A DNA stretch of 64,000 nt from Rusavskia elegans (taxonomy: Eukaryota; Ascomycota; Lecanoromycetes; Teloschistales; Teloschistaceae): NCBI GenBank assembly GCA_011316305.1, contig SAUG01000026.1:186001-250000 (forward strand). The letters are read 5' to 3'. Shown piece after piece: positions 23,891 through 34,696 of the stretch (the stretch's first letter is position 1; every line of letters begins with the position of its first letter). The translations under genes were made by a program, and so were the position numbers. Under the pieces are notes generated by a model, which had not been told where the DNA came from, did no database searches, and saw nothing but the letters and a program-made list of their open reading frames with translations.

Positions 23891-26074
23891 ATGTATTCCA
23901 CGATGCGTCCATTCCCCCTGCAACGCGAAGTCATCAATGTTAGGTCAAAGTTTCTCAGCCCCATTCAAAGAAGGACAATATTCGGCATGGGATCGTCCCA
24001 AAATCTTCTTGCGCACATGGAACAAACTGCCAACAACAATCCAACGAGTGCGACTGCGCAGAATGCCTTTTACTCCGCGCTTCTTCGTGCGAACATGCCT
24101 GCAATCGTTGTGGAAAGATATCAAACGGGAAGATATGCCAGTAACCCGGCCTGCGAGGCAACCTACCATCGGGCTCTTGAATCCGTTGGCCAGTCCGGAG
24201 GCCTTGCGACATCTCACGGTACGTCCTACGCCGGGGTGCCTCAGGGCAATCTCGGCATGACACCAGAACAGCTGCAGGCCGTAGGGCAAGCTGTTGCGGC
24301 CCAGTCTCGCGGTGGGAATATCTCTGTTACGGGCAAGGGCGGCGCGGCTGGCACAGGTGCTAAGGACACCCCACTGTACGTCGTGGTGGAAGAGTCGCTC
24401 GGCTCTTCCATCTTCAAATGGGTCAAATTCATTTTCTACTTCGGTCTGGTCGGTTACTTCACGCTTGTCATCATGACCATCGCCGTGGAAGCCTCTGGGA
24501 TTTTGAAAAAGGTTGGCGGTTTCCAGACTACCGAAGCCCAGCCGCAAGACCAGACTACTCGGTTTTCGGATGTCCATGGCTGTGACGAAGCCAAAGAAGA
24601 ACTCCAAGAAGTGGTGCAATTCCTCAAGGATCCTGCAAAATTCTCTACTCTTGGTGGGAAGCTACCTAAAGGTGTTTTGCTGGTTGGTCCACCAGGCACC
24701 GGTAAGACGCTGTTAGCTCGCGCTGTTGCAGGTGAAGCCGGAGTCCCTTTCTTCTACATGTCCGGTTCGGAATTCGACGAAATCTATGTTGGTGTTGGCG
24801 CTAAGCGTGTCCGTGAGCTGTTCAATAATGCCCGCGCTAAGTCGCCTGCTATCATCTTCATTGATGAATTGGACGCTATTGGAGCAAAACGGAATGATAG
24901 AGATCCCGCCTACGTCAAGCAGTCTCTCAATCAGCTGTTGACCGAAATGGACGGGTTCAGCCAGGAAACCGGGGTCATTGTCATCGCCGCAACCAACCTA
25001 CCCCGGATGCTGGACAAGGCATTGACTAGGCCTGGACGTTTCGACCGAAATATCAGTGTTCCGCTTCCGGATGTCCGCGGTCGCATGGAGATTCTGAAGA
25101 ACAAGATGAAGAAAGTCCAAATCGGTACGGACGTGGATGAGTCTGCAATCGCACGGGGCACGCCCGGCTTCTCCGGTGCTGAGCTTGAGAATCTGATCAA
25201 TCAGGCAGCGGTACGTGCGAGCAAGAACCAACAACCTAAGGTGACGATGCTTGATTTCGAATGGGCCAAGGACAAGATTATGATGGGTTCTGAACGGCGC
25301 AGCATGGTTGTGCAGGAGAAAGATAAACTCATGACAGCATATCATGAAGGTGGACATGCCTTGGTTGCTCTCAAGACCAAGGGCGCCACCCCATTGTACA
25401 AAGTTACCATTATGCCAAGAGGCTCAACTCTGGGCGTCACACACTTCTTGTACGAGATGGATAAAGTCTCGCAGACGAAGTTGGAATTAATGTCAGCGAT
25501 CGACGTGGCCATGGGTGGCAAGGTTGCAGAAGAGCTTGTATACGGCGCTGATAATGTGACCAGCGGCGCTTCCAGCGTAAGTCTATCACTTTCATGGCTT
25601 GGTGCGCTGTCGACCATCTGACACCGTGAACAGGACATTCAGGGAGCAACCTCGACTGCCCGCCACATGGTAACACAATGCGGCATGTCCGACCTCCTGG
25701 GAAACATTGACCTTGCATCGAATTACGACCTCCACTCGTCCGAGACCAAAGCCAAAATTGAAGCCGAAGTCCGCCGTCTGGTCGAGGAAGGGCGTGAACG
25801 TGCGATAAAGATCTTGAGCGAGAATCGCAAGGAATTGGATATTATCGCCAAAGCACTAATGGAGTACGAGGTCTTGAGTTTAGAAGAAGTCAACAAGATT
25901 CTCAAGGGCGAGAAACTGCCCAAGTTAACCAGCAAACCTGCTGCTCCTTTGAAGCTGCCAGATCTCGTACTGCCAACAGGCAGCCTCCCCGGTCAGTCGA
26001 GTTCGCAGGCTGGAGGAGTGGGGAGTAACGATTCTTCTTCCAGTTCGGGCGGCGATGGTGGTGCGAGATTATAA
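23891..26074 (+). CDS. YME1: Mitochondrial i-AAA protease (FtsH family)
   Basis: Two exons (23891-25576, 25634-26074) give 708 residues. Hexameric ATP-dependent zinc metalloprotease of the inner membrane, with catalytic sites facing the intermembrane space. A basic targeting segment ([17 protein letters not shown]) is followed by a YME1-type N-domain ([20 protein letters not shown]). There is one membrane segment around residues 175-200. The AAA module has Walker A GPPGTGKT (about 265), Walker [12 protein letters not shown] and [12 protein letters not shown], and the zinc site HEGGH is near residue 485. One membrane segment and the N-domain favour i-AAA over m-AAA. The intron lies in the peptidase domain right before DIQGAT. 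The Ser/Gly-rich tail is likely disordered. The start at 23891 is the first in-frame ATG; 23906 is also possible. Confidence 0.95.
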
Positions 26075-26638
26075 GCATTTTCGGCATTTCTTTTGCGTCA
26101 AGCGATATTCGGAGTCACAGGGACAACTAAGTCCTGCTGCTGTTATTTTATCCTCTCAGTGTATGGCGTCACAAAATTCTATCCATAGCAATAGCCATTT
26201 TCTGGGACTTGGCCGGGCATTCATGGAATCAAATCATACAGCCTATAATTATGACTGATCTTCATGAAGGTCAGACGTAGGTCTTTCAAGATCTCTCGGA
26301 ACTTACAGTATCAGCTTGATATATATATGTCTTTGTGGTACTCCTATGATCAATGACTGCAGATGTATCCAGTCATAACCAGTGTTCGTCAGCAGTAGTA
26401 TCGGTAGCATGGATGAAAAGTTCCATTAGGAATCACATCTGAGAGTACGGAATTCTACAAAATTGCCTGTCCCTGTGATTCTCTAACATTACGCCATTCC
26501 TCTGCCGGGTATCTCGGGTATATATATATATCGATGTCATAATCGTCATTGCGATCTTCCTTCCTCTCTTCCCTGGTAAAGTTTTTCACGAGCTCTAAAA
26601 AAACCCCAGGATTCAAACACGCGGGTTTGTAGAACGAT
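26075..26638. other. Convergent intergenic region with short TA tract
   Basis: 3' ends of YME1 (plus) and the large disordered-protein gene (minus). A 13-nt TA microsatellite is at 26519-26531. No gene. Confidence 0.55.
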
Positions 26639-29600
26639 TCAAATCCTGCCTCCCTCAACGATTTCCCTCCCCAGAACCTCCACTACACCGCTCTCATCCG
26701 TCCTTCTTTTCTCCAGCACCCAACGCCCCTGCCCGCCATCTTTACCCCCGTTTTCCAGCACGTAGCTCACACTTTCGCTGGTGTTGCTGCTATTGCGGCT
26801 GTGGCCCTTTGACGGTCTGGGCGGAGGACCCATGGAGATGCGCTTCACTGGGGACATGCTGCGTCGGTGCGGTTGGTGAGACAAGCCAGCGCCAGGTGGA
26901 GATAACATTGGAATAGATTGCTGCGCCCAGTGCTGTTGCTGAGGGAGGAAAGCAGGTGCGCTTTGGGGTGGTTGTTGATTCGGCGACCCTTGCTGTAGAA
27001 CGGAGGATGTCATCGTAGGGCTCGTAGGCGAAGGTTGGCTGTCGTCCGGCGAAGAAGCGTAACCGTTGCTGCTGACGAGGCTGTAGGATGAGGATGCAGG
27101 GACATGCCCCGTGTACATGGTCAAGGGGCTGCCGTTGTGAAAGTTGATATTACCGTTGCTGCTATTGCTCTGCTGTATCTGAATAGCAGCTGGGAAGCCA
27201 ACTCCCGGAGCATACGTGAGAGGGGAACCGCTGGAGCTGCTGTGTAGACTCGCATTGCTGCCGCCCCAGGCACCACGTCGAAGCTTCATGAGCGCTGAAA
27301 GGGACAAGTTGTCGTCTTCCAGGTGCATCAGATCGGCCAACTGTGCTAGTCCAGCACTGGATTGAGGACCAGCTGAATGAGGTTGTTGAAAGCCGTGCAT
27401 GGCAAGCGATATGGCGGAGTTGCGGTTGCTCCACTCGCTTCTTTCAGTAATAGGTGTCAGACTCGGCTCGTTGTTACGACCACTGTGGCTCCGGCCAATG
27501 CCTTCAAACCCTCGAGAGCCGAAGTAGCCTCCATTTGCATACTCAGCTTCACCAGCACCAGTAGCTCGAGCGAAGAAGCCAAATTCCTGCCCATAAAACC
27601 CTTCGTCGTCGTTCTCCAGAGCCTCTGCATTTGCAGCGGCAATGATAGAATCATCGCCTAATGCGTCATCAAATGCAAAGCCCTCCATATCCTGGATGCC
27701 GCCACTGATGAGCGCACCTTCGGCTCCAGCATCGTCACCAAATCCACCATGCTTGTAGGCTTCAACGGATCCCGTATTATCGTCGAAGCCGCTTTCAGAT
27801 CCTGGGCGCAGGCTCGGCCAGCGGTCAAATTTACCACTGAGAGCTGCTTGGTTTATCCCAACGGCAAGTGCATCGTGATAGCCGGCATTGTTGGATACAT
27901 CGGCAGACGCTCCAAAAGATTTACGATTAACTTGATCTGAATGTGCAGAGGAGTTCTGCGGTTCTGAGAAGCTTATGTTATGTAGATGGAAATTGTTCGA
28001 GGAGTCTTTCGAATCTCGATGAGCATCAGTAGAGGGTTCCTTAGACTTTTGCTCATCGGCTGGAAGATTAATGCCTATTGACATGGGGTTTCGATCTCGC
28101 AAAGGTAGCCCATAGACGTTGCTAGTGTCATCGTCGAAAACAGATTCATCAAAAGGGTGATCTCCTGAGACATCCAAACCTTCGATCATACCATCATCGA
28201 AATAAAGATCATCCTCATCGTTAGGTGCGGAAGCTGATGGATTGACTCCAGACTCAGACGCGTTTGCAGGGTGGGCGTGGCTTGAGTATCCGAGACTCAT
28301 CGTAGAGTTCTCTAGAAAAGGATTCGGGTGAGGTTGATGCTCGTTGGGAGCCTGTGAGTAAACGAGATAAGGCGGTATTTGTGTTGTACTAAGATTGACT
28401 GGTATGCCCGTACTGTCCCATGGGGTGTTCGGCGAAGTGATGCCGGTGCTAGTTAATGACGGATGGCTGGTGAAAGACGATTTGCACGGTGGTACGAGCC
28501 TGGTGCTTTGCGTGTGCTGGTAAGCAACTATCGGGGCTGATTCGTCCTCGTCAGCATTGACTCCAGGTATTCGTTCTTCGATGCCATCATCGTCCTCAAC
28601 ATCGTCATTTTGATTAGCGTACTCGTCGTCGTCGTCATCATTATCTCTTGCGGGAACCCCGGTTTCGGAAAACTGAGAATCATGACTTCTGCGGGCTCGA
28701 TCTCTCTCATGCTGTCTATGCTTATCTTCGAGCAATTTTTCTTGGGCAGCTGAACCTACTCCACTGAGGTCAAAGCTAAATCGTGAAGCATTGCTCTTGA
28801 AATGCTTGGGTAGCCCAGCTGGTTGATATGACGAATCTGAATTCGAGGAGGCTCGAGATCGGGCCTTCGCTGGCGGCGATGAAGGTGATGTAGAGGCTAA
28901 TGATCTGTCTATTGGGACCGTGGCAGTAACGCTGGACTCTGGGACAATATCGAGAGACTTTTTCGGGGGAGGAGAAGAATTCTGATGAACGCCGCTCGGT
29001 GCTGTCGATATATTCGAGGGCAGATGCCTCGCAAAAGGGGGAAGTACAGAAGGATCGGGATTCGGCTGGGATTCGCTAAGGGATACTTGATACATGAAAG
29101 CTGATGTCCTTTGCTTGGCAGGCCCATTCTTCAATGGCTCATAATCCTCGTCAAAGTGTTCCTTGAATTGGGGCGTATGCTCCCGCTCACCGCTACTAGG
29201 ACTGTCGTCATCGGCGAACGATGTTGAAGCATTAGGTGAGGGTCTACGGGAGCTGTACAGAATGGCATCTCGTTGCTTATCTGACCCTCGGGCACGGTTG
29301 CTAGAGTCGTTCGTTCCAGGTCGAGGTGCACTAAAATCATGTACCACTTTACCCCTGATCCGTGGGTCAAAGTCATCCGGTATACCTGGTACAGTGGAGT
29401 ATGTAGTCTTGTGCTGAGCCTTCTCTGCGTGCGAATCCGCAGCTGCGTGATGAGATCTGCGCTTTGCTAAGAGCGCCATCGGGTTCAAAAGGTTAAGTCT
29501 GGTCCTGCCTTGACGTGCCTGGGCACCGTTGGCTCGTGGACCAGACGAAAGCCCCAAGGGAGGCGGTGGTGGAGCGCGGGCAGGTTGGTTCCCCTCGTTG

Positions 29601-30136
29601 GGTAGCTCCTGACTCCGTATTTCTGTGTGTTTGGAGAAGGGCTCTGACTGTGATCGCATACTTTGGGTGTTGGCCTGGGGTAGTCGTAGCTGATGGTTCT
29701 GGGACCGGGGATTTCTTTGTGATGGAGGTGGAGATGGATCCATTGCAGCATTTCTTGAGCTTGGAGGCCGTTGTTCGACATCAATTCTTTCAATCGAGTG
29801 AGGCTCCTCATAGTTCGATGACTGAAAGCCCTGGGATCCCTGCTTCACTTGAGACCCGTTCTCAGTTTCATTCGCCTCGTACATGAATCGTGCTCCGACA
29901 TCGTCTTCCTTGCCTGACTCATGCTGTGAAGCAACTCGGGGAATCGGTGGTAATACAGGAGGGTCGGGTGATATGGGAGATGGATTGGACTGGTTGGATG
30001 AGCAGTACGCGTGATGAGAGGGCAATTCTTCGGTCGAGCGCTGAAGACTATGTACATGTCTTGAAGAAGCTGTATGAGAATGCGAAGCCGTAGGGAGTGC
30101 GGATCGCCTGTTGTTGGATCGAAGGTAGGAAAACAT
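26639..30136 (-). CDS. Large, mostly disordered fungal protein of unknown function
   Basis: Single exon, 1165 residues from the ATG at 30136 (five further codons upstream are open but begin with TTG). The composition is rich in Ser, Pro, Asn, Gln and Asp, with no membrane segment or enzyme motif. Landmarks: a basic patch LLNPMALLAKRRSHHAA followed by PGIPDDFDPRIRGKVVHDFS (about residues 220-270), an acidic run of Asp near residue 490, and an ordered-looking C-terminal block (RSMSPVKRISMGPPPRP, then GRWVLEKRRTDESGVVEVLG). The two compact blocks look conserved and could be interaction motifs. Many SP/TP sites suggest phosphorylation. I do not recognise a named family; a signalling or polarity scaffold is only a guess. 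Confidence 0.8.
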   Translation of the reverse strand: MFSYLRSNNRRSALPTASHSHTASSRHVHSLQRSTEELPSHHAYCSSNQSNPSPISPDPPVLPPIPRVASQHESGKEDDVGARFMYEANETENGSQVKQGSQGFQSSNYEEPHSIERIDVEQRPPSSRNAAMDPSPPPSQRNPRSQNHQLRLPQANTQSMRSQSEPFSKHTEIRSQELPNEGNQPARAPPPPPLGLSSGPRANGAQARQGRTRLNLLNPMALLAKRRSHHAAADSHAEKAQHKTTYSTVPGIPDDFDPRIRGKVVHDFSAPRPGTNDSSNRARGSDKQRDAILYSSRRPSPNASTSFADDDSPSSGEREHTPQFKEHFDEDYEPLKNGPAKQRTSAFMYQVSLSESQPNPDPSVLPPFARHLPSNISTAPSGVHQNSSPPPKKSLDIVPESSVTATVPIDRSLASTSPSSPPAKARSRASSNSDSSYQPAGLPKHFKSNASRFSFDLSGVGSAAQEKLLEDKHRQHERDRARRSHDSQFSETGVPARDNDDDDDEYANQNDDVEDDDGIEERIPGVNADEDESAPIVAYQHTQSTRLVPPCKSSFTSHPSLTSTGITSPNTPWDSTGIPVNLSTTQIPPYLVYSQAPNEHQPHPNPFLENSTMSLGYSSHAHPANASESGVNPSASAPNDEDDLYFDDGMIEGLDVSGDHPFDESVFDDDTSNVYGLPLRDRNPMSIGINLPADEQKSKEPSTDAHRDSKDSSNNFHLHNISFSEPQNSSAHSDQVNRKSFGASADVSNNAGYHDALAVGINQAALSGKFDRWPSLRPGSESGFDDNTGSVEAYKHGGFGDDAGAEGALISGGIQDMEGFAFDDALGDDSIIAAANAEALENDDEGFYGQEFGFFARATGAGEAEYANGGYFGSRGFEGIGRSHSGRNNEPSLTPITERSEWSNRNSAISLAMHGFQQPHSAGPQSSAGLAQLADLMHLEDDNLSLSALMKLRRGAWGGSNASLHSSSSGSPLTYAPGVGFPAAIQIQQSNSSNGNINFHNGSPLTMYTGHVPASSSYSLVSSNGYASSPDDSQPSPTSPTMTSSVLQQGSPNQQPPQSAPAFLPQQQHWAQQSIPMLSPPGAGLSHQPHRRSMSPVKRISMGPPPRPSKGHSRNSSNTSESVSYVLENGGKDGGQGRWVLEKRRTDESGVVEVLGREIVEGGRI

Positions 30137-30571
30137 CGTGACAAAAGCCAATCAAGGCCTGCCAACCGAAAAGGACCTGCGAATTAATTGCAGAGGCAAA
30201 GAGAAATAGATCCAGTCCTTCCAAAGAGGACCAAAGGAAGAAAGAAGGAAGAAGAGGAAGCTCAAGATGCAACCACTGTTCGTCGTCGTTGCCAGCGGGC
30301 TGGACTGCCGAGACTCTTCGTTGGCACGCTAGAGATTCTTTGCAGCATGTGAGAGTCCTAACGAGACTTTTATCATCACCATTTCACCACACCTTGTGAT
30401 AAGCACCATGTCCGCTACAGTGATCTTGGTTGATTATGTACACTACTTTGGAATCACCTTTCCACGTACATCAGGATTACATCGACAGCAGCATCTACGA
30501 GTACTATGATTTAGATTGCCTTCTTCCAGCTTCTTCAAACGCTACAAAAGCGGTTGGCTTCTCGAAGAATA
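30137..30571. other. Intergenic region upstream of the disordered-protein gene
   Basis: 435 bp with purine-rich stretches (GAAAGAAGGAAGAAGAGGAAG near 30239), likely promoter/5' UTR of the gene to the left and 3' UTR of the gene to the right. No gene. Confidence 0.5.
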
Positions 30572-31966
30572 TCAATCGAGTTCTGTTGTTGGCTTTAATA
30601 CCCTTACTTGCTTCTGGTCCTCCTTCTGCTTCTTCTGTCGTTGCTTCATCTCTGTTTCTCGGTCTTTTCTGGCTTGCTTCTGCAATCCTTCCTTTTCCCA
30701 ACCCGGGATAAGTCTCCAGGCATCGTTTTCACCAACACCCGCTTCCCTAAGGTCGCACGGTCCTCGACCCCACTTTGCTTCAAATACGTCTCGTCCGAAA
30801 TTCATCGTCATTGAGATGCCTTGCTCAAAGCCGGCACCATCTCGATAAAACGGCTCGCCTTGGCCACCTTGCTGCGCAGATTGCCAGGTATTCCGTCCCG
30901 CTTTGTCCTCGTTTTTGGCTCGCTGCATTTCGTCCAGTTTCCTCAGCAGCTCGTGGTACTCCGGAGAGTTGCGTCCATCAGGCTTCATTGCTGGGGCTGG
31001 CGGCTCCTCTCTCTTAGCGGATCTGGGCTTTCTGCAATAAAACATCTCCAGGTCATCAATACCGGATGCGACATCGTACACCAGCCCGGCTTTGGCATCT
31101 TCGATAGTGAAGTTTCTCATCCATAGCCGCTCATGCATGTCACAATCTGTCATGTAGAACGGAATGAGGGTGTCCCATCCGCCTACATCCACAAAGGCCT
31201 GGGTCCGAACGAGGGAGAGCCGGTCGTAAGCGAACCACCGTGCAGCCAGTGGACCATAGTCGGGTTGCATTGTTTCGCGCATGACAGTGACAGCGCGCAT
31301 GTAGAGTGATCTATATGGTTGTCCCTGTTCCTCGTGTTCTTCATCCGATACGACAGGTGAATCCATATGCGCCCAAAAGTAATGTTCCCACTCTTTCTCG
31401 AGCGCTGTGTAAATGAAGAAATTTTGCAGCTGCGCAAAGGTCAGGAGGGTTGGCGTCGTCAGTACATTGACTTCGAGTAGGGTGGTTAATCGATTGTAAT
31501 TGAGGTAGAACGGGTTTTGCAAGGTGAGCAGACCCTTTTGGTTCGACTGCATTACTCCTGAGTTATCAACGACGTATATATCCTCGGGCGGCCACCCTGC
31601 AGTGATGTACGAGACAACGACCTGTTGGAGAAGGCGCCAGTTCCGGGTAAAGCCAATGAACAGAGGCGTCTTCTCCTTCACATGAGGTTGCGGTGGTTTG
31701 TTCCATGGCGGTATTTCAGGAAGAGCCGAGGATGAGTTGGCTTTTGTGGCTCGAGGGAAGTTGTCGGTGATATCAGGTCGGCGCTCCGGTGCCGGTTTAT
31801 ATAAGGGCGTCGGTTTCGGTGGCGACAGATCCTCTGGCTTGAGTTGCTTGGGTACCGGTATCTTTTCGAAGATATCTGCTCTAAACAGCAAGAAACTAAA
31901 TGCGAGCACAGAAATGAGGGTCAGCGCCAATATGGTTTGTCGCAATCTGCCTTGAGAGAGCAACAT
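30572..31966 (-). CDS. Type II membrane, Golgi glycosyltransferase-like protein
   Basis: Single exon, 464 residues. A short basic N-terminus is followed by one membrane anchor (about residues 10-28: TILALTLISVLAFSFLLF), a Pro-rich stem (KPEDLSPPKPTPLYKPAPER) and a globular lumenal domain. The domain begins with a GT-A-like opening, FIGFTRNWRLLQQVVVSYI then DIYVVDNSG, includes an aromatic NYNRLTTLLEVN section, and has a TDCDMHERLWMRNF motif that could act as the metal/sugar-binding acid cluster. The C-terminal 60 residues are Lys/Gln-rich. Topology and motif layout fit a Golgi transferase found across filamentous ascomycetes. The sugar donor and acceptor are unknown and CAZy family was not assigned. 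Confidence 0.78.
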   Translation of the reverse strand: MLLSQGRLRQTILALTLISVLAFSFLLFRADIFEKIPVPKQLKPEDLSPPKPTPLYKPAPERRPDITDNFPRATKANSSSALPEIPPWNKPPQPHVKEKTPLFIGFTRNWRLLQQVVVSYITAGWPPEDIYVVDNSGVMQSNQKGLLTLQNPFYLNYNRLTTLLEVNVLTTPTLLTFAQLQNFFIYTALEKEWEHYFWAHMDSPVVSDEEHEEQGQPYRSLYMRAVTVMRETMQPDYGPLAARWFAYDRLSLVRTQAFVDVGGWDTLIPFYMTDCDMHERLWMRNFTIEDAKAGLVYDVASGIDDLEMFYCRKPRSAKREEPPAPAMKPDGRNSPEYHELLRKLDEMQRAKNEDKAGRNTWQSAQQGGQGEPFYRDGAGFEQGISMTMNFGRDVFEAKWGRGPCDLREAGVGENDAWRLIPGWEKEGLQKQARKDRETEMKQRQKKQKEDQKQVRVLKPTTELD

Positions 31967-32404
31967 GGACCCAATCTGTCTTGGGGACTGTTGATAATGC
32001 CCTATCGCAATAGACGATTCAATATCAGGGGCTGGGTTTCAGTCATCGAAGCGTTCATGTAGGCTTCGAGTGACGCCTCTGTCGTGGACGATGTGGGGGA
32101 CGTTACGAGTGAGAGAAGGATAGGAATAGCAAAGACTTCGATCATTAGGAGCAATGAGAGAAAAACGGGAGTAATATGAACATTGAAGGATTCCCACCCC
32201 AAGCCACCATTAGTTTATTGATACAAAGGCAGGTGTTGAGGATTAAACGATCCTCGGAGACTAAAGAGGTGACGATCATCCTCGGAATTCAAAGGAGCCA
32301 AGCTTTTTGAGTTCAGGGGTCGCACCGAGGTAGTACACGTGCACTCGATTCACGCGTCGAAGACTTCCACCTCACGAGCCTTGCTGTCATGCCAGCTGGC
32401 AGAC
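31967..32404. promoter_or_regulatory. Divergent promoter region, glycosyltransferase-like / RFC5
   Basis: 438 bp between start codons of oppositely transcribed genes. Contains ACGCGT at 32352-32357 close to RFC5. Confidence 0.55.
32352..32357. promoter_or_regulatory. ACGCGT box (MCB-like) upstream of RFC5
   Basis: Palindromic MluI hexamer centred about 50 bp before the RFC5 ATG. In yeasts this is the MBF site that drives G1/S expression of replication genes. Function here is inferred from position and from the same hexamer before RFC1. Confidence 0.5.
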
Positions 32405-33717
32405 ATGGCGCTGCTTGTCGATAAGTATCGACCTCGATCTCTCGAGGCTTTGACATATCATGAAAACCTCTCAGAGCGGCTTAGGAGTCTGGTATGAATC
32501 AATGGGTGACTGATCCATTCCCAGTCGTGTTGCTCACTTTTCCCAGGCGCAAAGCGGAGATTTTCCACACCTTCTCGTCTATGGACCTTCTGGTGCCGGC
32601 AAGAAGACCCGAATAGTAGCAACCCTCCGAGAGCTGTATGGCCCCGGTGTGGAAAAGATCAAGATCGATTCTCGAGTCTTCCAAACCACGTCCAACCGGA
32701 AGCTGGAATTCAACATCGTCGCATCTGTTTATCATCTCGAGATAACGCCATCTGATGTTGGCAACTTCGATCGAGTAGTGGTGCAGGATCTCTTGAAAGA
32801 AGTGGCGCAGACACAGCAAGTGGATCAATCAGCACGTCAGCGCTTCAAAGTGGTAGTCATCAATGAGGCAGATCACCTCACTCGGGATGCGCAGGCAGCA
32901 TTGAGGCGGACCATGGAGAAATACAGTCCGAATCTGCGATTGATACTTTTGGCAAACAGCACAGCAAACATCATAGCACCTATCCGTTCACGGACGTTGC
33001 TGGTCCGCGTGGCAGCGCCAACGGAGACAGATATTTGCAAAGTACTGAAGAAGGTTGGCAGAGCCGAGAACTTCTCGGAATCAGAAGCTCTGAATCAAAG
33101 AATAGCAAGGGATAGTGGCAGGAATCTACGTCGGGCGTTGCTTATGTTCGAAGCAGTCCACGCCCAAAAGTACGCCTGTGACCCCTGACATCCAGCAGAG
33201 GTCCTGACCTGTGTGACAGCGAAAAAGTTTCCGAAAAGACTCCTATCCCGCCTCCGGACTGGGAAGCCCTCATTGCTCAGATTGCGGATGAGATAATGGC
33301 TGAGCACAGTCCAGCACGAATACTGCAAGTCCGCGCAAAGCTGTATGATCTACTGAGCCACTGCATACCAGCTACTACAATCCTAAAGGTTCTACTTCCT
33401 TTCATCGGTTTCATAGCCAGCGATGCTGACAGTATCAGACGTTGACTTGGAAGTTAATACCAAAGATTGACGATGCATTGAAGGCAGATATCATCAAATG
33501 GTCTGCCTTCTACGAGCACCGGCTACGGCTGGGTAGTGTGAGTACCAGGTGCTAACAAGTGCTGCACCTCTAGCTGATCGGTTGCAGAAACACATTTTTC
33601 ATCTGGAAGCATTTGTCGCTAAATTCATGCGAATTGTTGAAAGGTTTGACGTTCGAATTCATATTGATATTATTGGCTGACCTGTCCGGTAGTTATCTGA
33701 TGGGAATGGAATTTTGA
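32405..33717 (+). CDS. RFC5: Replication factor C subunit 5 (clamp loader)
   Basis: Six exons (32405-32491, 32547-33169, 33220-33388, 33439-33537, 33588-33643, 33693-33717) give 352 residues, close to yeast Rfc5 (354). Small subunit of the pentameric RFC ATPase that loads PCNA; also part of the checkpoint and cohesion RFC-like complexes. It opens with MALLVDKYRPRSLEAL (RFC box I). The nucleotide loop GPSGAGKKT carries the double Lys typical of Rfc5/human RFC3, a subunit that binds nucleotide poorly. KVVVINEADHLTRDAQAALRRTMEKY is the Walker B region, and the arginine-finger motif reads SRT rather than SRC. The C-terminal collar ends ESYLMGMEF, encoded by the last 25-nt exon. The RFC1 gene starts 2 kb downstream. 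Confidence 0.95.
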
Positions 33718-34080
33718 AGAAACCGACGATATTTCCACTTAACACGACGGAACGTTCGATTTATGTGCTGATCGGGCATTTGATACCCTGCTTGAAGGAA
33801 CACGATGCGTAGAGAGTGATATTGTCAACAGATGTTCAGGCCCAAGCGTAAGCGTTGGGTCGACTAAGGTACTTCAGGCTCTAGGCTCATTAGTACGTCA
33901 TTGCACATGTTCAATATGCTCAACCTAAAACTGTTCAGAATCCTGGACTTTGTTGCCCGCAGTCAATCAAGATAATTGAACTACGAGCAATAGTGCCTGA
34001 TCTAACGCACGCTCGTGTCAAGCGTCCATAGATAAATCCTCGAGCGTAGCCAACCATTGTCACTTCCTTTCGTCTTCAAA
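33718..34080. other. Intergenic region RFC5 to small hydrophilic gene
   Basis: 363 bp with nothing recognisable; expected to hold the RFC5 3' UTR and the promoter of the next plus-strand gene. Confidence 0.5.
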
Positions 34081-34646
34081 ATGTCTGGATTGATGGATAC
34101 GGAGCCGGGAGGTGAAAGTGACCAGTAAATCATAGAACCAGCTCACCTGGTATCGAAAATGGCTGATCAGTCCAGATACGGATCCATCCAAACGGTCACA
34201 AACCCACACTCGAAACAGGGCGGTCAGATGGGCGGTTCGTTCCGAGTCAAATCGAAGGTGTTGCTCAACTTACGTCCGCTCCAGAAACCGAGACACAGAC
34301 AGATGCCGTAAAAGAACAGCAGGAGCAAGACAAGGCCGACAGAGGGGCACGAACCGCAGAAAACGTGAGGTATGGTCAGACAATCTCCGAGGGAGGTATG
34401 GGCGGTAAGACAACCGAAGCTGGTGGAACAGCCAACCAGGGTGCGTTATCCGGGTACTCGATATATTCGATTTAAACCCGAATCGAACGCCCTCTCATGC
34501 TCATGCGAGGAATGTTGGTAAACGCCTTTGCTGATCGAATTTATATAGGCGGCTTCGGCTCCACGGATGGACAAGCTGCTCAAGATAGTGCTGAAGAGAC
34601 ACGTGAAGAACAAGGGTATGGTCCGGGCTCAGGAGTTGGCGCCTAG
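34081..34646 (+). CDS. Small hydrophilic protein of unknown function
   Basis: Three exons (34081-34111, 34171-34440, 34549-34646) give 132 residues. The middle exon is open over all 270 nt and both junctions keep phase with GT...AG borders. The product starts MSGLMDTEPG, is rich in Gln, Glu, Thr and Gly, lacks hydrophobic segments and ends with a Gly-rich stretch (ISEGGMGGKTTEAGG, then GGGFGSTDGQ) and EEQGYGPGSGVGA. This resembles small hydrophilic, stress-type (LEA-like) proteins, but I recognise no family. The small first exon is the least certain part. It ends 50 bp from the convergent uL16m gene. An alternative is a gene starting at a later ATG. Confidence 0.6.
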
Positions 34647-34696
34647 GTTCAGAGATAACATAAGGCATATTTTGGCGACCTCTGAGGTGCATGTGT

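Noticed and set aside
23796..24260. 155-codon frame overlapping the YME1 start
   Set aside because: It overlaps the conserved YME1 N-domain in another frame and cannot be joined to it by plausible splice sites.
7561..30013. Other ACGCGT hexamers (7561, 15217, 28257, 30008)
   Set aside because: They lie in coding or distant sequence, as expected by chance for a 6-mer, and are not close to a start codon.
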